A stretch of 64,000 nt of DNA from Litsea cubeba (GCA_012931725.1 CM022948.1:62363222-62427221); one strand, 5' to 3'. Shown: positions 50,901-58,000, counted from the stretch's first letter. Notes: generated by a model from the letters alone, not told the origin. Program-made: numbers and translations.

Positions 50901-53900
50901 CACAACTCTGTTTATACATTAAATGTTAAAGAGACCAGAATTTTGCTAATAAGAAAGTGAGGGGCCCAAATACAGATTTTCAAGTACTATTGTGTTCTCT
51001 CAGTTCTATTATATTCATTGGTAATCAAATGGAGTTGCATACACATCTTGGGTTCTTTGTGGCGCTGCGACATGCATCTGGCAACCTGGATTATATTCAT
51101 TTTAGGCCTACCAGCGTGGTCGACACGCTTTCCATATGGAAGGAGATAATAATAATTATTATTACTATTACTACTACTACTGTTATTTTTAGAAAGTAAC
51201 AGGTAACTTTTATTAAATGAAAAACCAAGATACAAACAATTCATCAAGAGAGAATGGGTAGAAGCGACTTATAACTAAAGATATATATCTACCAATCTCA
51301 GTAAACCCTGTTTTGCTAAGGCCTCGGCTAACCCATTGGCTGACCTAACTTCGTGATGAAAAACCACATGAATATTGGAAGCTGAAGCTTGATTTCATGA
51401 AAGCAAAATTGAAGCTTCCATGGCTTACACTTGGGTTTAACCCACAAAATCGCATTAAAAGAGTCTCTCCACAATCAAGCTCCCTTGAAAGGACCAAGAA
51501 AGATCCTCAAGGCCTCCAAAATAGCCAACATGTTAGCTACATTAGGATCACTGATATAGTAATTATGAATATCATGATAAATGAGTTTGAAATAGTAGAT
51601 ATGATCAACATAGTGAGCAAAGTGGAGAAAAGCTAGTGAAGTGTTACACAATCGCCAAGTACCACATCGCTTAATGGAGAAGTTCTACAAAATAGGGGTT
51701 AGATTGGTTTCTTGCATGGAGATGAATGTTGGGTCATAAAAATAAGACAAAGTAAAAGTGAATGTAGCTGAGATAGCATGCCAAGATAGATGTGTGGTGT
51801 CATAAATCTTACTAAACAATTGAATTAGGAATGAGCTTATTTGAGAAAACTTACAAAATGTTCCAATATAAAATAAATAAGTATCATATGAGACCACTGG
51901 CAGAATCAGGGAGGGGGGGGGTGGGGGGGGCGGGGGGGGGGGCGCACAGGGTGCATAGTTGTCAATTTCATTTTGGTTTGGACTTGTAGTGGAACGCTCC
52001 GACAATTCATCAATTTCGGTTTTCCGTTTCCATAAAAAACATGTGAGAAATGAAAGAATTAAAAGAAACCTAAAATTAAAAAAATGAAAAACAATTGGCC
52101 TTCTTCTATTATGTTTTCACTCCCTTCTTTCTTCCTGTGAGTGGTGTTTTCTTTTTTGGGGGGCTTCTTCTCGGCCCTTTGCTTTTCAGTATAATTTTAT
52201 TGTACTGTTTAACTTTCTTTTAATGAATTCCACCATTCAAAAAACAAAATAATAATAAAAAAGAATGCAAAAATAGTATTTAAAAAATTACATCATTTAA
52301 TTTAAATTGCACTTTACAATGGACTATTTTCTAGTTTTAACTGCGTACAAATGAAGTATAAAACATATAAAATTATTAAAACTACTTAATAAGCATAATA
52401 AAATGAAACTTTTGGAGGCATTCCGTTCTGTCTAAAATGGGTAGCAATTGTGCTAGAATTGGGGCTAGAATAAGGTCCGGAATAGCTAGAATGGGTATGG
52501 AGTGGGTCCAGAATCTTTCGGACATTCCATTCTGCCCTAGAGCAGATCTAAAACGTTTCGACCAATTCCGAATGGAACAAAATGGAATTGACGACTATAA
52601 GGGAGAAGGAGCAAAGAGGTGGGGGGGGGGGGGGGGGGGGGGGGGGGTGGGGGTCAGCATGGTTCTTCCAAAATATTTGGAAACCCCCTTATCTTTTAAA
52701 AATTCCCATATTTTTTTTACATAAAGCCCCATAAGTTTTCAAAAGACCAAGTATTTTGAAAACTTCATGCATTTTGTACTGAAATTTTATTTTTCACAGT
52801 GGGCCCCCAATGAAGATTTCCTGGGTCTGCCACCACCAATGGAAGAGAAGTTTTAGCCGCATAGACAGATAATTAGAAGGGACTCCTATACAATTTATTT
52901 AAGGGCTATAAGAAACTAGGAAAAGGGGGAGGCATTCAATATGGTTGAGCGACATTATGGAAAAGTAAAGTAACGCTCACACACTGACCCTAAATAGATT
53001 GGATGGGACTTTGATGATGGTGATGACGACAATGGTGATTCAAAATAAATAAATTTTCTCAATAAATGCAGAAGAAAACGTTACGAGAATTGTATCGCTT
53101 TTCTTAAATACAATAAAAAAAAAATGCTTACATGTCCTAGTTTTCTTTCCAGAACTAGAGAAGGGGGAAAAGGCAACATTCTGAAAAAAAAAAATTTGAG
53201 CAAAGGAATAATATCTTACAATCTAGTAGGGATCAACCATGAGCCCATCATATCAATGGCCTGAATTGACAAATCGTGCGCACCATATAAACAATATAAT
53301 CACATGCTTCCTCTAGCCATAATAATAAAATGCTTTAAAACTACATGAAAACTCAAGTTTGCCTTCTAAAAAGTGCACTTTCTGCTTTTGTTTTGTTTTT
53401 TTAAATTAATATCTACAAAGTTGCTTTCACTTGTCACCAATCTAAATCCTCACACACACTTCACCCCCAGTTGATTTCTCTCCCACTCAGAATTTGACGC
53501 TAACCAGGCTGTTACCAGCCATTATTAAAGAAGAAGAAGAAAAAATGCACTTATAAAACCACTTAACTTTGAATACCTAAATTCAATGGCTAGGATCATC
53601 TGATAAAACTGAAATTTGGCTAATCCATACTCCGAATCAAACCCTACCCATTCATCCATACCCTGTAATGAGTGAATCTCTCTCGCAGACAGTTTCAGTA
53701 TTCAAAACAAAACCCAATTTTGATAAAAATTGCAGATAAAATTCATCAAAAGCAAAGAATCCTTACTCTTCGATCTCTCCGTAGGATCCAAACAGTTTCT
53801 GCAGCTCATCACCGCATCCCAATGCCGGAACATTCCTAACTATCAAATACCTACAAATCCAATCGATCATATAAGAAACACAAAAACCATCAGCTGCGTA

Positions 53901-54213
53901 GAATTCAAAACCGAGATTCAGAAGAAGAAATGCAACTACAAAGGTAGAAAGAAAGTCCACTGCAATCTAGATTTTGATGGAGAAGAAGGAAATTTATTAG
54001 GGTTAGGTTTTCTAACAAGGTTCTTCTTGTTCTAAGTTGTTGATTTTGGAGTGTCTTGAGTCGAGATTTCGAGGGGTTTTGGAGGATTGGGGGATTGAAA
54101 TAGAAAAGTATTTAAGGGAGTGATTTGTAAATAATGGAATAGAAAGGAGACCTTGATTCGTCGCAGACGGTGTAAACACGAACGGCTGGAGCTTCGTCTC
54201 TGTTTCGCGGCAT
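22635..54213 (-). CDS. RBM48: RNA-binding protein 48 (RBM48) homologue, 8 exons, 243 aa
   Basis: In maize and human, RBM48 acts with ARMC7 in the nucleus in the minor (U12) spliceosome. Here eight exons join without a stop: 54152-54213, 53767-53850, 50727-50807, 40691-40830, 39834-39996, 39698-39758, 22811-22873, 22635-22712 (732 nt). The product is 243 residues, about the family length. Its single RRM covers about residues 22-98: RNP2 YLIVRNVP (22-29), then ALGCGDELQKLF, CKPMDAEECEPFTDVYWIKF with the RNP1-like strand, and FAKRKLDEYVFLGNRLQVSY. The tail has MNETVRVVREKLDK and the basic end KKTRVDNRRRI, as in plant homologues. All introns are GT-AG. Intron lengths in transcript order are 301, 2959, 9896, 694, 75, 16824 and 98 bp. 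Introns 3 and 6 are TE-filled. The exon 5 donor is the least certain junction. Confidence 0.93.
22811..22873 (-). CDS. RBM48: RBM48 exon 7
   Basis: Acceptor ATTACAG|G. It encodes DYFPSSSMNETVRVVREKLD then K, matching the conserved plant RBM48 tail. Donor GATAAG|GTGGGA. Confidence 0.93.
23881..23930. repeat. Poly(C) then poly(A) homopolymer junction
   Basis: About 18 C followed by about 32 A, in intron 6 of RBM48. Sense transcripts would carry poly(U) then poly(G). Length is prone to sequencing error. Confidence 0.85.
24345..26466. mobile_element. 2.1-kb fold-back element with ~1.03-kb arms
   Basis: The left arm 24345-25383 (TGTTTGGTTAGGCTTGG...CTTACGCATATTAT) is the inverted copy of 25433-26466, with scattered small differences. 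The loop is only about 49 bp and includes CATGTAGACC copies of arm sequence. Examples of paired blocks: GGTGCGGATGCACAA with TTGTGCATCCGCACC, and GTTAACATACACCCC with GGGGTGTATGTTAAC. Minus frames 24352-24603 and plus 26164-26412 are the same arm sequence, not genes. TGTTTGGTTAGG ends resemble Harbinger/hAT MITEs. No target duplication was identified. It lies in RBM48 intron 6. Confidence 0.88.
26467..27500. other. Intron sequence, nothing recognised
   Basis: Short open frames (26721-26966 minus, 27124-27381 plus) have no recognisable domain and lie inside RBM48 intron 6. Confidence 0.35.
27507..27732. repeat. Dispersed repeat, copy 1
   Basis: GTTGACCCTTCATGTCCATTATGGGCT begins a ~225-bp block also found, diverged, at 38030-38285. 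The copies share GATTTGAG...CTTATGCTT, CAAGAGGCC and AAGTGACCCAAATAAT-type words. Family unknown. Confidence 0.6.
28278..28627. mobile_element. hAT-type MITE, 8-bp target duplication GATTGTAT
   Basis: It starts CAAGGGTCAAAATAGCGG and ends CGCTATTTTGAACCATG. Exact 8-bp duplication GATTGTAT at 28270-28277 and 28628-28635. Subterminal GCGGCC/GTGGC-type motifs cluster at both ends. An 8-bp duplication with CA...TG ends is diagnostic of hAT elements. 350 bp, non-coding. Confidence 0.85.
28926..29197. repeat. Two tandem 136-bp units
   Basis: TCTCCCACCTCCTAGGTATA at 28926 recurs as TCTCCCACCTCCTGAGTATA at 29062, and the rest of each unit aligns through CACAACAAGGT. The three overlapping minus frames over 28843-29200 are products of this repeat. 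Confidence 0.8.
29531..29597. repeat. (TA)n / (TATG)n microsatellite
   Basis: CATATATATATATATATATA followed by ACATATGTATGTATATG. In intron 6 of RBM48. Confidence 0.9.
29735..31190 (-). pseudogene. Antisense L1-type LINE fragment (zf-RVT, RNase H, 3' UTR)
   Basis: Read on the minus strand, 31190-30600 translates in pieces to the LINE zf-RVT region (SLWSFKAPPRVLAFAWSALL, then NACP...EEESVNHLL). About 30330-29900 gives a degraded RNase H (FKLNFDDSIIGNPGRAGIRG). The 3' UTR ends GGTATAATTCTGCTGTACTG...TTCAAAAATAAG near 29737, the same tail as at 52200. Several stops and frame changes. 5'-truncated before the RT core. Same orientation as RBM48, in intron 6. Confidence 0.75.
31271..31764. mobile_element. 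MITE with ACACGGACACG subterminal repeats
   Basis: The left end CAACGAAGCACGGACACGG and the reverse complement of the right end (CAACCTAGGAAGCACAGACAC) form imperfect TIRs. GTAAC flanks both sides (31266-31270, 31765-31769) as a possible target duplication. GGACACG is repeated at least six times within the first 110 bp, and CGTGTCCGG near the right end. Non-coding. Confidence 0.6.
32584..32839 (+). repeat. 5' LTR of the copia element
   Basis: TGTTAATGTGTTAATG...TCTCACATTCACA. TATA-like CCCTATATATATGAG lies at about 32768. One mismatch from the 3' LTR. Confidence 0.97.
33529..37650 (+). pseudogene. copia Gag-Pol polyprotein, one frame broken by three stops
   Basis: ATG at 33529. A single frame runs to TGA at 37648-37650 (1,373 codon positions) with stops only at 35044 (TAA), 35161 (TGA) and 35812 (TAA), and no frameshift. 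Gag N-terminus is followed by two zinc knuckles (CFKCQTFGHFANQC, CNYCKASGHSINEC). Protease has WYFDSGASNHM. The integrase has LWHNRLGHPN, a CTTC pair and DDE residues in FIDDYSRF, RTDSGGEYVS and HNGVAERKNR. RT has KARLVALG, FDVKNAFLHG and the catalytic YVDDIIITG. RNase H has SDADWAGC and SKSSTEAEYRAM. The TGA fits a Trp codon, which copia integrases usually have there. All other motifs look intact. Confidence 0.95.
37658..37913 (+). repeat. 3' LTR of the copia element
   Basis: 256 bp, one mismatch from the 5' LTR. Preceded by the polypurine tract and followed by TCTTG. Confidence 0.97.
38030..38287. repeat. Dispersed repeat, copy 2
   Basis: Diverged copy of 27507-27732, starting GTTGACCCTTCATGTCCATTATGGGCT. 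GATCAAAGTRACCC is duplicated inside (about 38217 and 38244). Confidence 0.6.
38637..38772. mobile_element. 136-bp fold-back MITE
   Basis: TGATGCAGTACGGACAAAGACCAGG at the left pairs with CCTGGTCTTGGTCCGTACTGCATCA at the right. The stem continues through TGACCCATTG-type words to the centre with small bulges. Non-coding, in intron 6. Target duplication not identified. Confidence 0.8.
38949..39357 (+). mobile_element. tRNA-derived SINE, possibly interrupted
   Basis: TTAGCCCAGTTGGTTAGATA (about 38957) fits a Pol III A box. CTGCCTTCAAATCCC (about 39226) fits a B box but lies much farther away than usual, so about 200 bp (CAGGTTTCTCTCC repeats, 39000-39210) may be an insertion. The body ends in 15 A at 39343-39357. 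Target duplication unclear. Confidence 0.6.
39698..39758 (-). CDS. RBM48: RBM48 exon 6
   Basis: Acceptor ATTCAG|A. It encodes DSSQAYHMEIPSRNRVSSNE. Donor ACGAG|GTACTG. Only 75 bp from exon 5. The next exon is 16.8 kb away. Confidence 0.85.
39834..39996 (-). CDS. RBM48: RBM48 exon 5 (linker)
   Basis: Acceptor TTTCAG|CTGG. It encodes 53 full codons of polar linker (GILQESNPQISNHP...). Donor TTTTCA|GTACGT. An upstream GT (AAGCAAAG|GTTGG) would also keep the frame and remove nine residues. The GTACGT site is nearer the consensus. Confidence 0.8.
39997..40690 (-). other. RBM48 intron 4, no element recognised
   Basis: A 694-bp GT-AG intron. The minus frame 40290-40571 here is not a gene. Probably close to its original size, unlike introns 3 and 6. 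Confidence 0.6.
40691..40830 (-). CDS. RBM48: RBM48 exon 4 (end of RRM)
   Basis: Acceptor TGCAG|G. It encodes FAKRKLDEYVFLGNRLQVSY, APHFESLADTKEKLEVRRKE and VLGRIN plus one base. Donor AACA|GTGAGT. It is separated from exon 3 by the 9.9-kb TE-filled intron. Confidence 0.95.
41123..41328 (+). pseudogene. RTE-type LINE, RT piece 1
   Basis: The plus strand reads NKGDIQSC...NYRKIKIMSYTMKLWKRVIK, then ENQFGIIPKRSTMDANLL, the motif of RTE-clade reverse transcriptases upstream of the catalytic palm. One in-frame stop. It is cut at 41328 by an LTR element and resumes at 45946. AAGTTGCATCAATTATC is duplicated just upstream (41106, 41143). Confidence 0.8.
41329..41696 (+). repeat. 5' LTR of the old sense element
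   Basis: 368 bp. It shares AATGAGTTGTAATTAGAG, TATCCCTTTGAGGTGC and GACCATTATCGTGCT with the 3' LTR at 45582-45945. Confidence 0.8.
41953..42295 (-). repeat. 3' LTR of the antisense gag-protease element
   Basis: On the minus strand it runs TGATGTGGTCTAATGAGCCG...CCCTAACCCTAGAGTTCTACA. It is preceded (42296-42310) by the polypurine tract CCCTGGGGAAA. It is related to but distinct from the flanking sense LTRs. Its matching 5' LTR is missing. Confidence 0.75.
42532..43376. mobile_element. hAT-type MITE, 845 bp, in antisense protease
   Basis: The left end is CATGCTTCAAAATTGCGG. The reverse complement of the right end is CACGGTTTAAACGGTAACGG. Flanking 8-bp duplication AGCATATC (42524-42531) and AGTATATC (43377-43384), one mismatch. 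GCGGTC / GACCG-type motifs cluster near both ends. The interior includes A runs (43144-43160) and a duplicated AATTTTATATTACCCCAAAT block (42607, 42647). Confidence 0.75.
43418..43587. mobile_element. hAT-type MITE, 170 bp, GACTCG-rich, 8-bp duplication CATCAAAC
   Basis: It starts CAAGGTTTAAAAAACCGGAC and ends GATTTTTTAAACCATG. Exact duplication CATCAAAC at 43410-43417 and 43588-43595. The interior is almost wholly GACTCG/CGAGTC repeats. Only 33 bp of protease sequence plus duplicated target separates it from the previous MITE. Confidence 0.85.
44370..44548 (+). mobile_element. LINE 3'-tail insertion with ~32-bp target duplication
   Basis: The insert 44402-44516 (GGGTTTGCTG...TACTGTTTGCTTTATTTAATG...ATTCAAAAAAT) is flanked by ATATTCAAYAATYGACCGAG...TTTTA copies at 44370-44401 and 44517-44548, differing at two positions. 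A long duplication and extreme 5' truncation are typical of LINE insertion. The tail matches those at 52130-52245 and 29737. Confidence 0.8.
44721..45020 (-). mobile_element. 300-bp TRIM (miniature LTR retrotransposon)
   Basis: Two 65-bp LTRs (44721-44785, 44956-45020) run TGTTGATATACATTGTTGTG...TTAACA on the minus strand. Next to the right LTR the minus strand reads TTGTATCAGAGCC, an initiator-Met-type primer-binding site. Next to the left LTR is TTTGAAAGGGGG, a polypurine tract. Target duplication GTGGC (44716-44720) / ATGGC (45021-45025), one mismatch. The interior is two tandem 62-bp units (44816-44940). It interrupts the antisense Gag. Confidence 0.85.
45402..45581 (+). pseudogene. Protease C-terminal remnant of the old sense element
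   Basis: It encodes DNTYMFVHGGKHVTLHPIKP, then EVLQVHHVYGGNIKKY, matching the end of the gag-protease ORF at 49300-49460. The left junction at about 45400 abuts antisense Gag sequence. It ends just before the truncated 3' LTR. Confidence 0.75.
45582..45945 (+). repeat. 3' LTR of the old sense element (5' end deleted)
   Basis: It begins inside the LTR (GCAAGCACCAATGAGCCGTT) and ends CTTACGTCA. The deletion removed the polypurine tract and TG end. Confidence 0.75.
45946..46542 (+). pseudogene. RTE-type LINE, RT piece 2
   Basis: It resumes from 41328 with VFIDLEKTYDKVRRDLI (45970-46020), the RTE catalytic motif A region. Degraded GLRLMDKLIAHI / YGLQMI-type remnants of the palm follow. Several stops. 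It is cut at 46542 by the gag-protease element and continues at 49863. Confidence 0.75.
46543..46901 (+). repeat. 5' LTR of the gag-protease element
   Basis: TGATGTAGTACGGGC...GGGCCTGCCTCA. Five differences from the 3' LTR by eye (about 1.4%). Confidence 0.93.
47915..49501 (+). CDS. Gag-protease polyprotein, 528 codons, no RT
   Basis: The structural and processing protein of a non-autonomous LTR element. From the N-terminus: a coiled-coil-like segment (about residues 10-50), a Ty3/gypsy-type Gag core (about 105-210, AAIWWAELQKKRRNQQ), a CCHC zinc knuckle (CFHCKQKGHRAFEC, about 289-302), an acidic linker, and a retropepsin-like domain with VVIDGGSCENIISQ (about 374-387) and DILLGRPWLYDKN (about 447). 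The active site is D-G-G instead of D-S/T-G, as in some plant elements. No in-frame ATG exists before about codon 28. The expected MPPKKQ start (ATG at 47892) is in another frame, one base off. The TGA stop is the first three bases of the 3' LTR. Confidence 0.88.
   Translation: MESSSHNDDDLRGTVAELSVKVNQLSAMMVQMQGTLARIETRLTTLEINRREDNHRDDGGHYRNQRDPHAINVDRDLGIKLVIPEYDGKLKPDEFIDWLVCVENIFAHKPMTDGHKITLVATRFRNYAAIWWAELQKKRRNQQIDPVDTWTKMKNLLKQKFLPVNYSRDLRPSFQDLKQGSKMVVEYSEEFMTMQARCSLNEDDDVLVDRYFNGLTLDIQHILTFKHFDNVDEIVQHAIKAEGIANHQARKLNASKWSAQKTPSKSDLNPNANSSEKFSSKSEDPNRFTCFHCKQKGHRAFECPKRINLMKSAQEEPETKDVPNSEESDEAEEIAAETDGELLLVQQESIPTVEKKWLRKSIFRSTGTIHGQNCTVVIDGGSCENIISQTLVDRLKLKVYKHNRPYFVKWLMTGDEAQVRHTCQVTFAVGNDYKDTIWCDVLPMDSGDILLGRPWLYDKNGTHGMRNNTYTFMHNGKEVTLHPKKPESPKKKSRANSTKEVLHVHHIYRGNLKKTRVRGRTLLSTWGE
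49499..49857 (+). repeat. 3' LTR of the gag-protease element
   Basis: TGATGTAGTACGGGC...GGGCCTGCGTCA, followed by TCGTG. Confidence 0.93.
49863..50465 (+). pseudogene. RTE-type LINE, 3' piece
   Basis: Degraded RTE C-terminal sequence: RILRWMYGRPRKNES, then GRPKRTCIADRSGEVQ-like remnants across 50100-50360. It ends with the family-typical GACCCCAGCATAGGGAAAAGG (50424) and GATTGTGATGATGAATTGATG repeats. Several stops and frame changes. This completes the LINE begun at 41123. Confidence 0.75.
50727..50807 (-). CDS. RBM48: RBM48 exon 3 (RNP1 region)
   Basis: Acceptor CATCAG|G. It encodes CKPMDAEECEPFTDVYWIKF then VLVSNA plus two bases. Donor GCCAG|GTGATA. The upstream 2,959-bp intron carries LINE pieces and poly(G) tracts. 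Confidence 0.94.
51186..51530 (-). pseudogene. Antisense L1-type LINE fragment (RNase H end)
   Basis: The minus strand reads KPWKLQFCFHEIK and, in another frame, NIHVVFHHEVRSANGLAEAL then AKQGLL. This matches the RNase H end of the L1 at 55.05-58.6 kb (PWKFHFYLNEIR, FHHEIRSANFMADVLAKQG). Frameshifted. In RBM48 intron 2, sense with the gene. A TAA/TTA-rich microsatellite lies at its 3' side (51147-51185). Confidence 0.75.
51910..51945. repeat. Interrupted poly(G) tract
   Basis: G runs of 11, 8 and 11 or so separated by single T or C. In RBM48 intron 2, C-rich in the sense transcript. Confidence 0.85.
52130..52245 (+). mobile_element. Short LINE 3'-tail fragment
   Basis: GGCTTCTTCTCGGCCC, then TATTGTACTGTTTAACTTTC, then TTAATGAATTCCACCATTCAAAAAAC, the tail type seen at 44402-44516 and, reversed, at 29737. 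Flanking duplication not identified. Confidence 0.55.
52621..52653. repeat. Long poly(G) tract
   Basis: An almost uninterrupted run of about 27 G followed by TGGGGG, in RBM48 intron 2. Length subject to sequencing error. Confidence 0.85.
53767..53850 (-). CDS. RBM48: RBM48 exon 2 (RNP2)
   Basis: Acceptor TTTGTAG|G. It encodes YLIVRNVPALGCGDELQKLF and ends GEIE plus two bases. Donor GAAGA|GTAAGG. This is the first half of the RRM. Confidence 0.94.
54152..54213 (-). CDS. RBM48: RBM48 exon 1 (start codon)
   Basis: ATG at 54213-54211. It encodes MPRNRDEAPAVRVYTVCDES plus two bases of the next Arg codon. Donor CAAG|GTCTCC. The start is set by the MPR...AVRVYTVCDES opening typical of plant homologues. 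Confidence 0.92.
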
Positions 54214-54420
54214 TTCTGCCAGGGAGAGGACGGAGGGAGAACAGTTTTGGGGATTTGTTTGGCATAGTGTGGCGCACGATATGTTGATTTTGACCGTTGA
54301 CCTATGTGGGCCACCCTAATTAAATCATCATGGTTTTTTTCCTATAGGATCACCATTAGCCATTGATATAAATTCAAATTATAAAATTTTACGATATTAT
54401 TAAAATCAAATTATAAAATT
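54214..54420 (-). promoter_or_regulatory. 5' flank of RBM48
   Basis: Upstream of the ATG on the minus strand. No TATA box is obvious. TTGACCGTTGACC (54289-54301 on the plus strand) holds two W-box-like TTGACC cores. Assigned by position. Confidence 0.3.
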
Positions 54421-55050
54421 TTATGATATCATTAAAATGGAACAATATATACATCTCAACTTTGATCACCAAGCACATGGAAATAAACCACTAATGGTAA
54501 TGGTACAAGAAAACCATAATCATCAATTTGTGTCACCACATGGGGCAAGGAAGAGATGGGTAGGGCTGCTCATGGGTCGGGTCATGCTTGGGGCGTGGTT
54601 TAGGCCTTTAAGTTTTGTGGTTTTAGTATTCGGGCTGAGCTTGGATTTAGAATTTGGACCCATTTGGCAATTGAGTCCAGTTTGGACAAAGTTATAAAAG
54701 GCCAAAAGCCGAGCCAATCATGGCTGAACTTCTAACTAATCTCCACCGTCGTTATAGAAACCCCGATTTTCTCCTCACATTGTGAGGTTTGTTTGTGGTC
54801 ATTTACATATCTAAATAATAGACATGTATTGCGGCCATGGATGATCATATTTATTTATTCTCATTTAAGCATCACATGTGTAAATGACGAGTTGCAAAGG
54901 AGGTTATATAGTTTTATATGAAAATTTGCGAGCACTTTGAAAAAGTATACGAATCCATGACACAGCTGTTGATTAGAAGAAGTGCCCGTGCAAGTTTTTA
55001 TCCCATGGTTTTGCGTCCCATCACAGATGAATGATGAATGAGGATAAATG
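54421..55050. other. Intergenic, no gene seen
   Basis: GGGCTGCTCATGGGTCGGGT (54567) resembles the start of a common plant MITE, but no matching right end was found. ATTATAAAATTTTAYGATAT is duplicated at 54378 and 54411. Confidence 0.35.
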
Positions 55051-55051
55051 A

Positions 55052-58000
55052 CTTTTATTTAGATCTTGGTGGAGCCAGGAGGATGTGAGCGGGTTTGCTG
55101 GATACAGACTTTGTAAGAAGTTTTGTGCTCTCAAGGAGAATCTCAAGAGATGGAATAGAGAAGCTATAGGTCAGATGGATGTGTCTAGATAATCTTTAGT
55201 TAAAATTGTGGAGGATCTTGATAAAGCTAGTGAATCTCGGGAGTTGAGGCTAGATGAAATTACTATCAGACAAGATGCTCAGCGAAGTATTTGGGAGTTC
55301 AACTGATTGGAAGAAATCTCGTGGAGGCAGAAGTCAAGAGTTAACTGGCTCAAAGAAGGTGACAAAAACACAAGATTCTTTCATCAGATGGCTAGCATGA
55401 GGAGCAGAGTCAACTATATTGGGAATATTTGTCGCGGTGGGAGGGTTTTTGAGAGTCCACACGAGATCAAGAAAGAGGTTGCCCGGTTTTATGAAAGTCT
55501 TTATAAGAGTGATGCTGGTGTAAGGCCAAAGCTTGACGGCCTCTCATTTCATTCTATTTCTTCAGATACCCGGAGTTGGCTAGAAAGAAAGTTTGAGGAG
55601 GACGAGGTGCGTAGAGCATTGGAGGAGTGTGATGGGGATAAGGCTCCTGGTCCAGATGGATTCAACTTCTCATTCATTAAAGCTGAATGGGATTTTCTTA
55701 AAGATGATTTTGGTCTTCTATTGTCTGAGTTTCATCAAAGGGGAAGAATCAATAGGGAGATGAATGCAACATTTTTATCACTTATTCCAAAAGTTCCTAA
55801 TCCAGTGGAGTTAAAGGATTATAGACCTATTAGCCTCGTTGGTTGTGCATATAAAATGTTGTCTAAGATTTTGGCGAACAGACTAAAGAGTATCCTTCCT
55901 CAAATTATTAGTCCCTTTCAAGGGGCCTTTGTTGAAGGGAGGCAAATTCTTGATGGGGTGTTGATTGCTAATGAGCTCATTCACTCCAGAAAAAAATCTA
56001 AGGAAGAAGGGATGTTGTTCAAAATCGACCTAGAAAAAGCTTATGATCATGTGGAGTGAGAGTTTGTAGATTATATGTTATTCAAGTTTGGCTTTGGAGG
56101 GATCTGGCGTGGATGGATTCGCGAGTGCATTTCTACTACTTCCTTTTCTGTTTTGGTTAATGGTTATCCATCAAAGTTGTTCAAAGCTTCAAGAGGTATT
56201 CGGCAGGGGGATCCCTTATCTCCGTTCCTATTTACAATCGTGGTAGAAGCCTTGAGTTTACTTTTGGTGAAAGCGAAAGATGTGGGGTTGATTGAAGGCT
56301 TTGAGATGGGCCGGAGTGGTGAGGTTATCACGCATCTTCAGTTCGCAGACGATACCGTTCTTTTCAGTTCTTCAAGGAGGGATGAAATTCTGGCTCTTAG
56401 GAGAATCCTTCGTTGTTTTCAGTTGGTATCGGGTTTGAAGATTAATATCTCCAAGAGTATGCTGGTGGGAATAGGGTGCTCAGAGGAGACCACTCAGTCT
56501 TTGGCAAATATTATTATGTGTCAGTCAGGGAAGCTTCCCATCATATATCTTGGGTTGCCTATTGGAGCTAAGACTAGATCTAAATCTTTATGGGATCCAG
56601 TGGTTGAAAATTTTAAGAGAAAATTGGCATCATGGAAAAAGCTTTATCTGTCTTTAGGAGGGAGAATAACCCTTATTAAAGCATGTATGTCTAATCTTCC
56701 GGTTTACTACATGTCTCTCTTCAAAATGCCAAAGGTGGTGATTGAGAGGTTGGACCGCATTCGGAGGGACTTCTTATGGGAGGGCCACGGGGAGAAGAAG
56801 AAATTGCACTTAATGAAGTGGAGTGAGGTGATCAAGCCTAAATACAGGGGAGGTCTTGGTCTTGGTAGTTTGGAGAACAAAAATTGGGCTTTGTTGGCTA
56901 AATGGTGGTGGAGGTTTGGGGAGGAAAATGAGGCTCTTTGGCGGAGGTTGATTGCTACTAAATATGGTGAGGAGAAATGGGGATGGTGGCCTAAACCTGG
57001 GCCTAGTTACCGTAGATCAGGTATTTGGAGGGCTATTGCCTCAATTGGGGATGATTCTAATGTAAGGGGGGAAACTTTGTACAGGGAGGTGGGTTTTCTG
57101 GTGGGGGATGGTCAAGCAGTTAGGTTCTGGTTGGATGACTGGGTGGGGATAGGATCCTTGTGTGGCTTGTTTCCTATGCTTTTTAGATTAGCGGTCAATA
57201 AAGAATCTTCTGTTAGTGATTGCTTTGAGGTGAGGAATGAAAGCATAGTGTGGGGAGTGTCTTTTAGGAGGACTCTCCGGCCATTGGAAGGGGTTCGGTA
57301 TGAGGAGTTGTTGAGGATTCTTGCTAACACCTTTTTTTGCAAGGATTATAAAGACTCTCGGATTTGGAAGCCTTCCACTTCTGGGGAGTTCTCCACTAAA
57401 GCTTTCTAATTGGCCTTGGAGGGAACTCATTCACATAGGGCCACTTCTTCCCTTGTGTGGTTGGGTTTGGCTCCTCCTCGGGTCGAGGCTTTTTGTTGGT
57501 TGGCAGTTGCAGGAAAAGTATCCACAGTTGATAATCTAAGAAGGAGAGGATTGAGGTCTAACAACATTTCAAATACCTGTGTGATGTGCGGTAAGGAGGA
57601 GGAGTCCATAGATCATCTTTTTCTCAAGTGTGAGGTGGCCTTCAAGGTTTGGAGCAGCTTTATTGGCAAGTGCGGTTTTTCATGGTGTTGCCCGAAGAGT
57701 ATTGTGGATGTGGCAGAGTATTGGTTGGGTGGGTGTTTTGTGGGGTGTGGCCGAATCTTATGGAGCATGATACCATTTGCTATATTATGGTCAATTTGGA
57801 ATGAAAGGAATGATAGGATCTTTAGGGGTTCCTCATCATCAACAACATATTTGATATCCAAAATCACCTTTAGGATTGCAAAATGGGCTTTGGTTAGAAA
57901 GGAATTCTCTAATTTTACCTTTAGCGATATTATTTATAGTTGGGGAGCTTGCATGGGGTGTGGCTCTTTTAAAGAGAGGAGAATACTCCCTTGGTTACCT

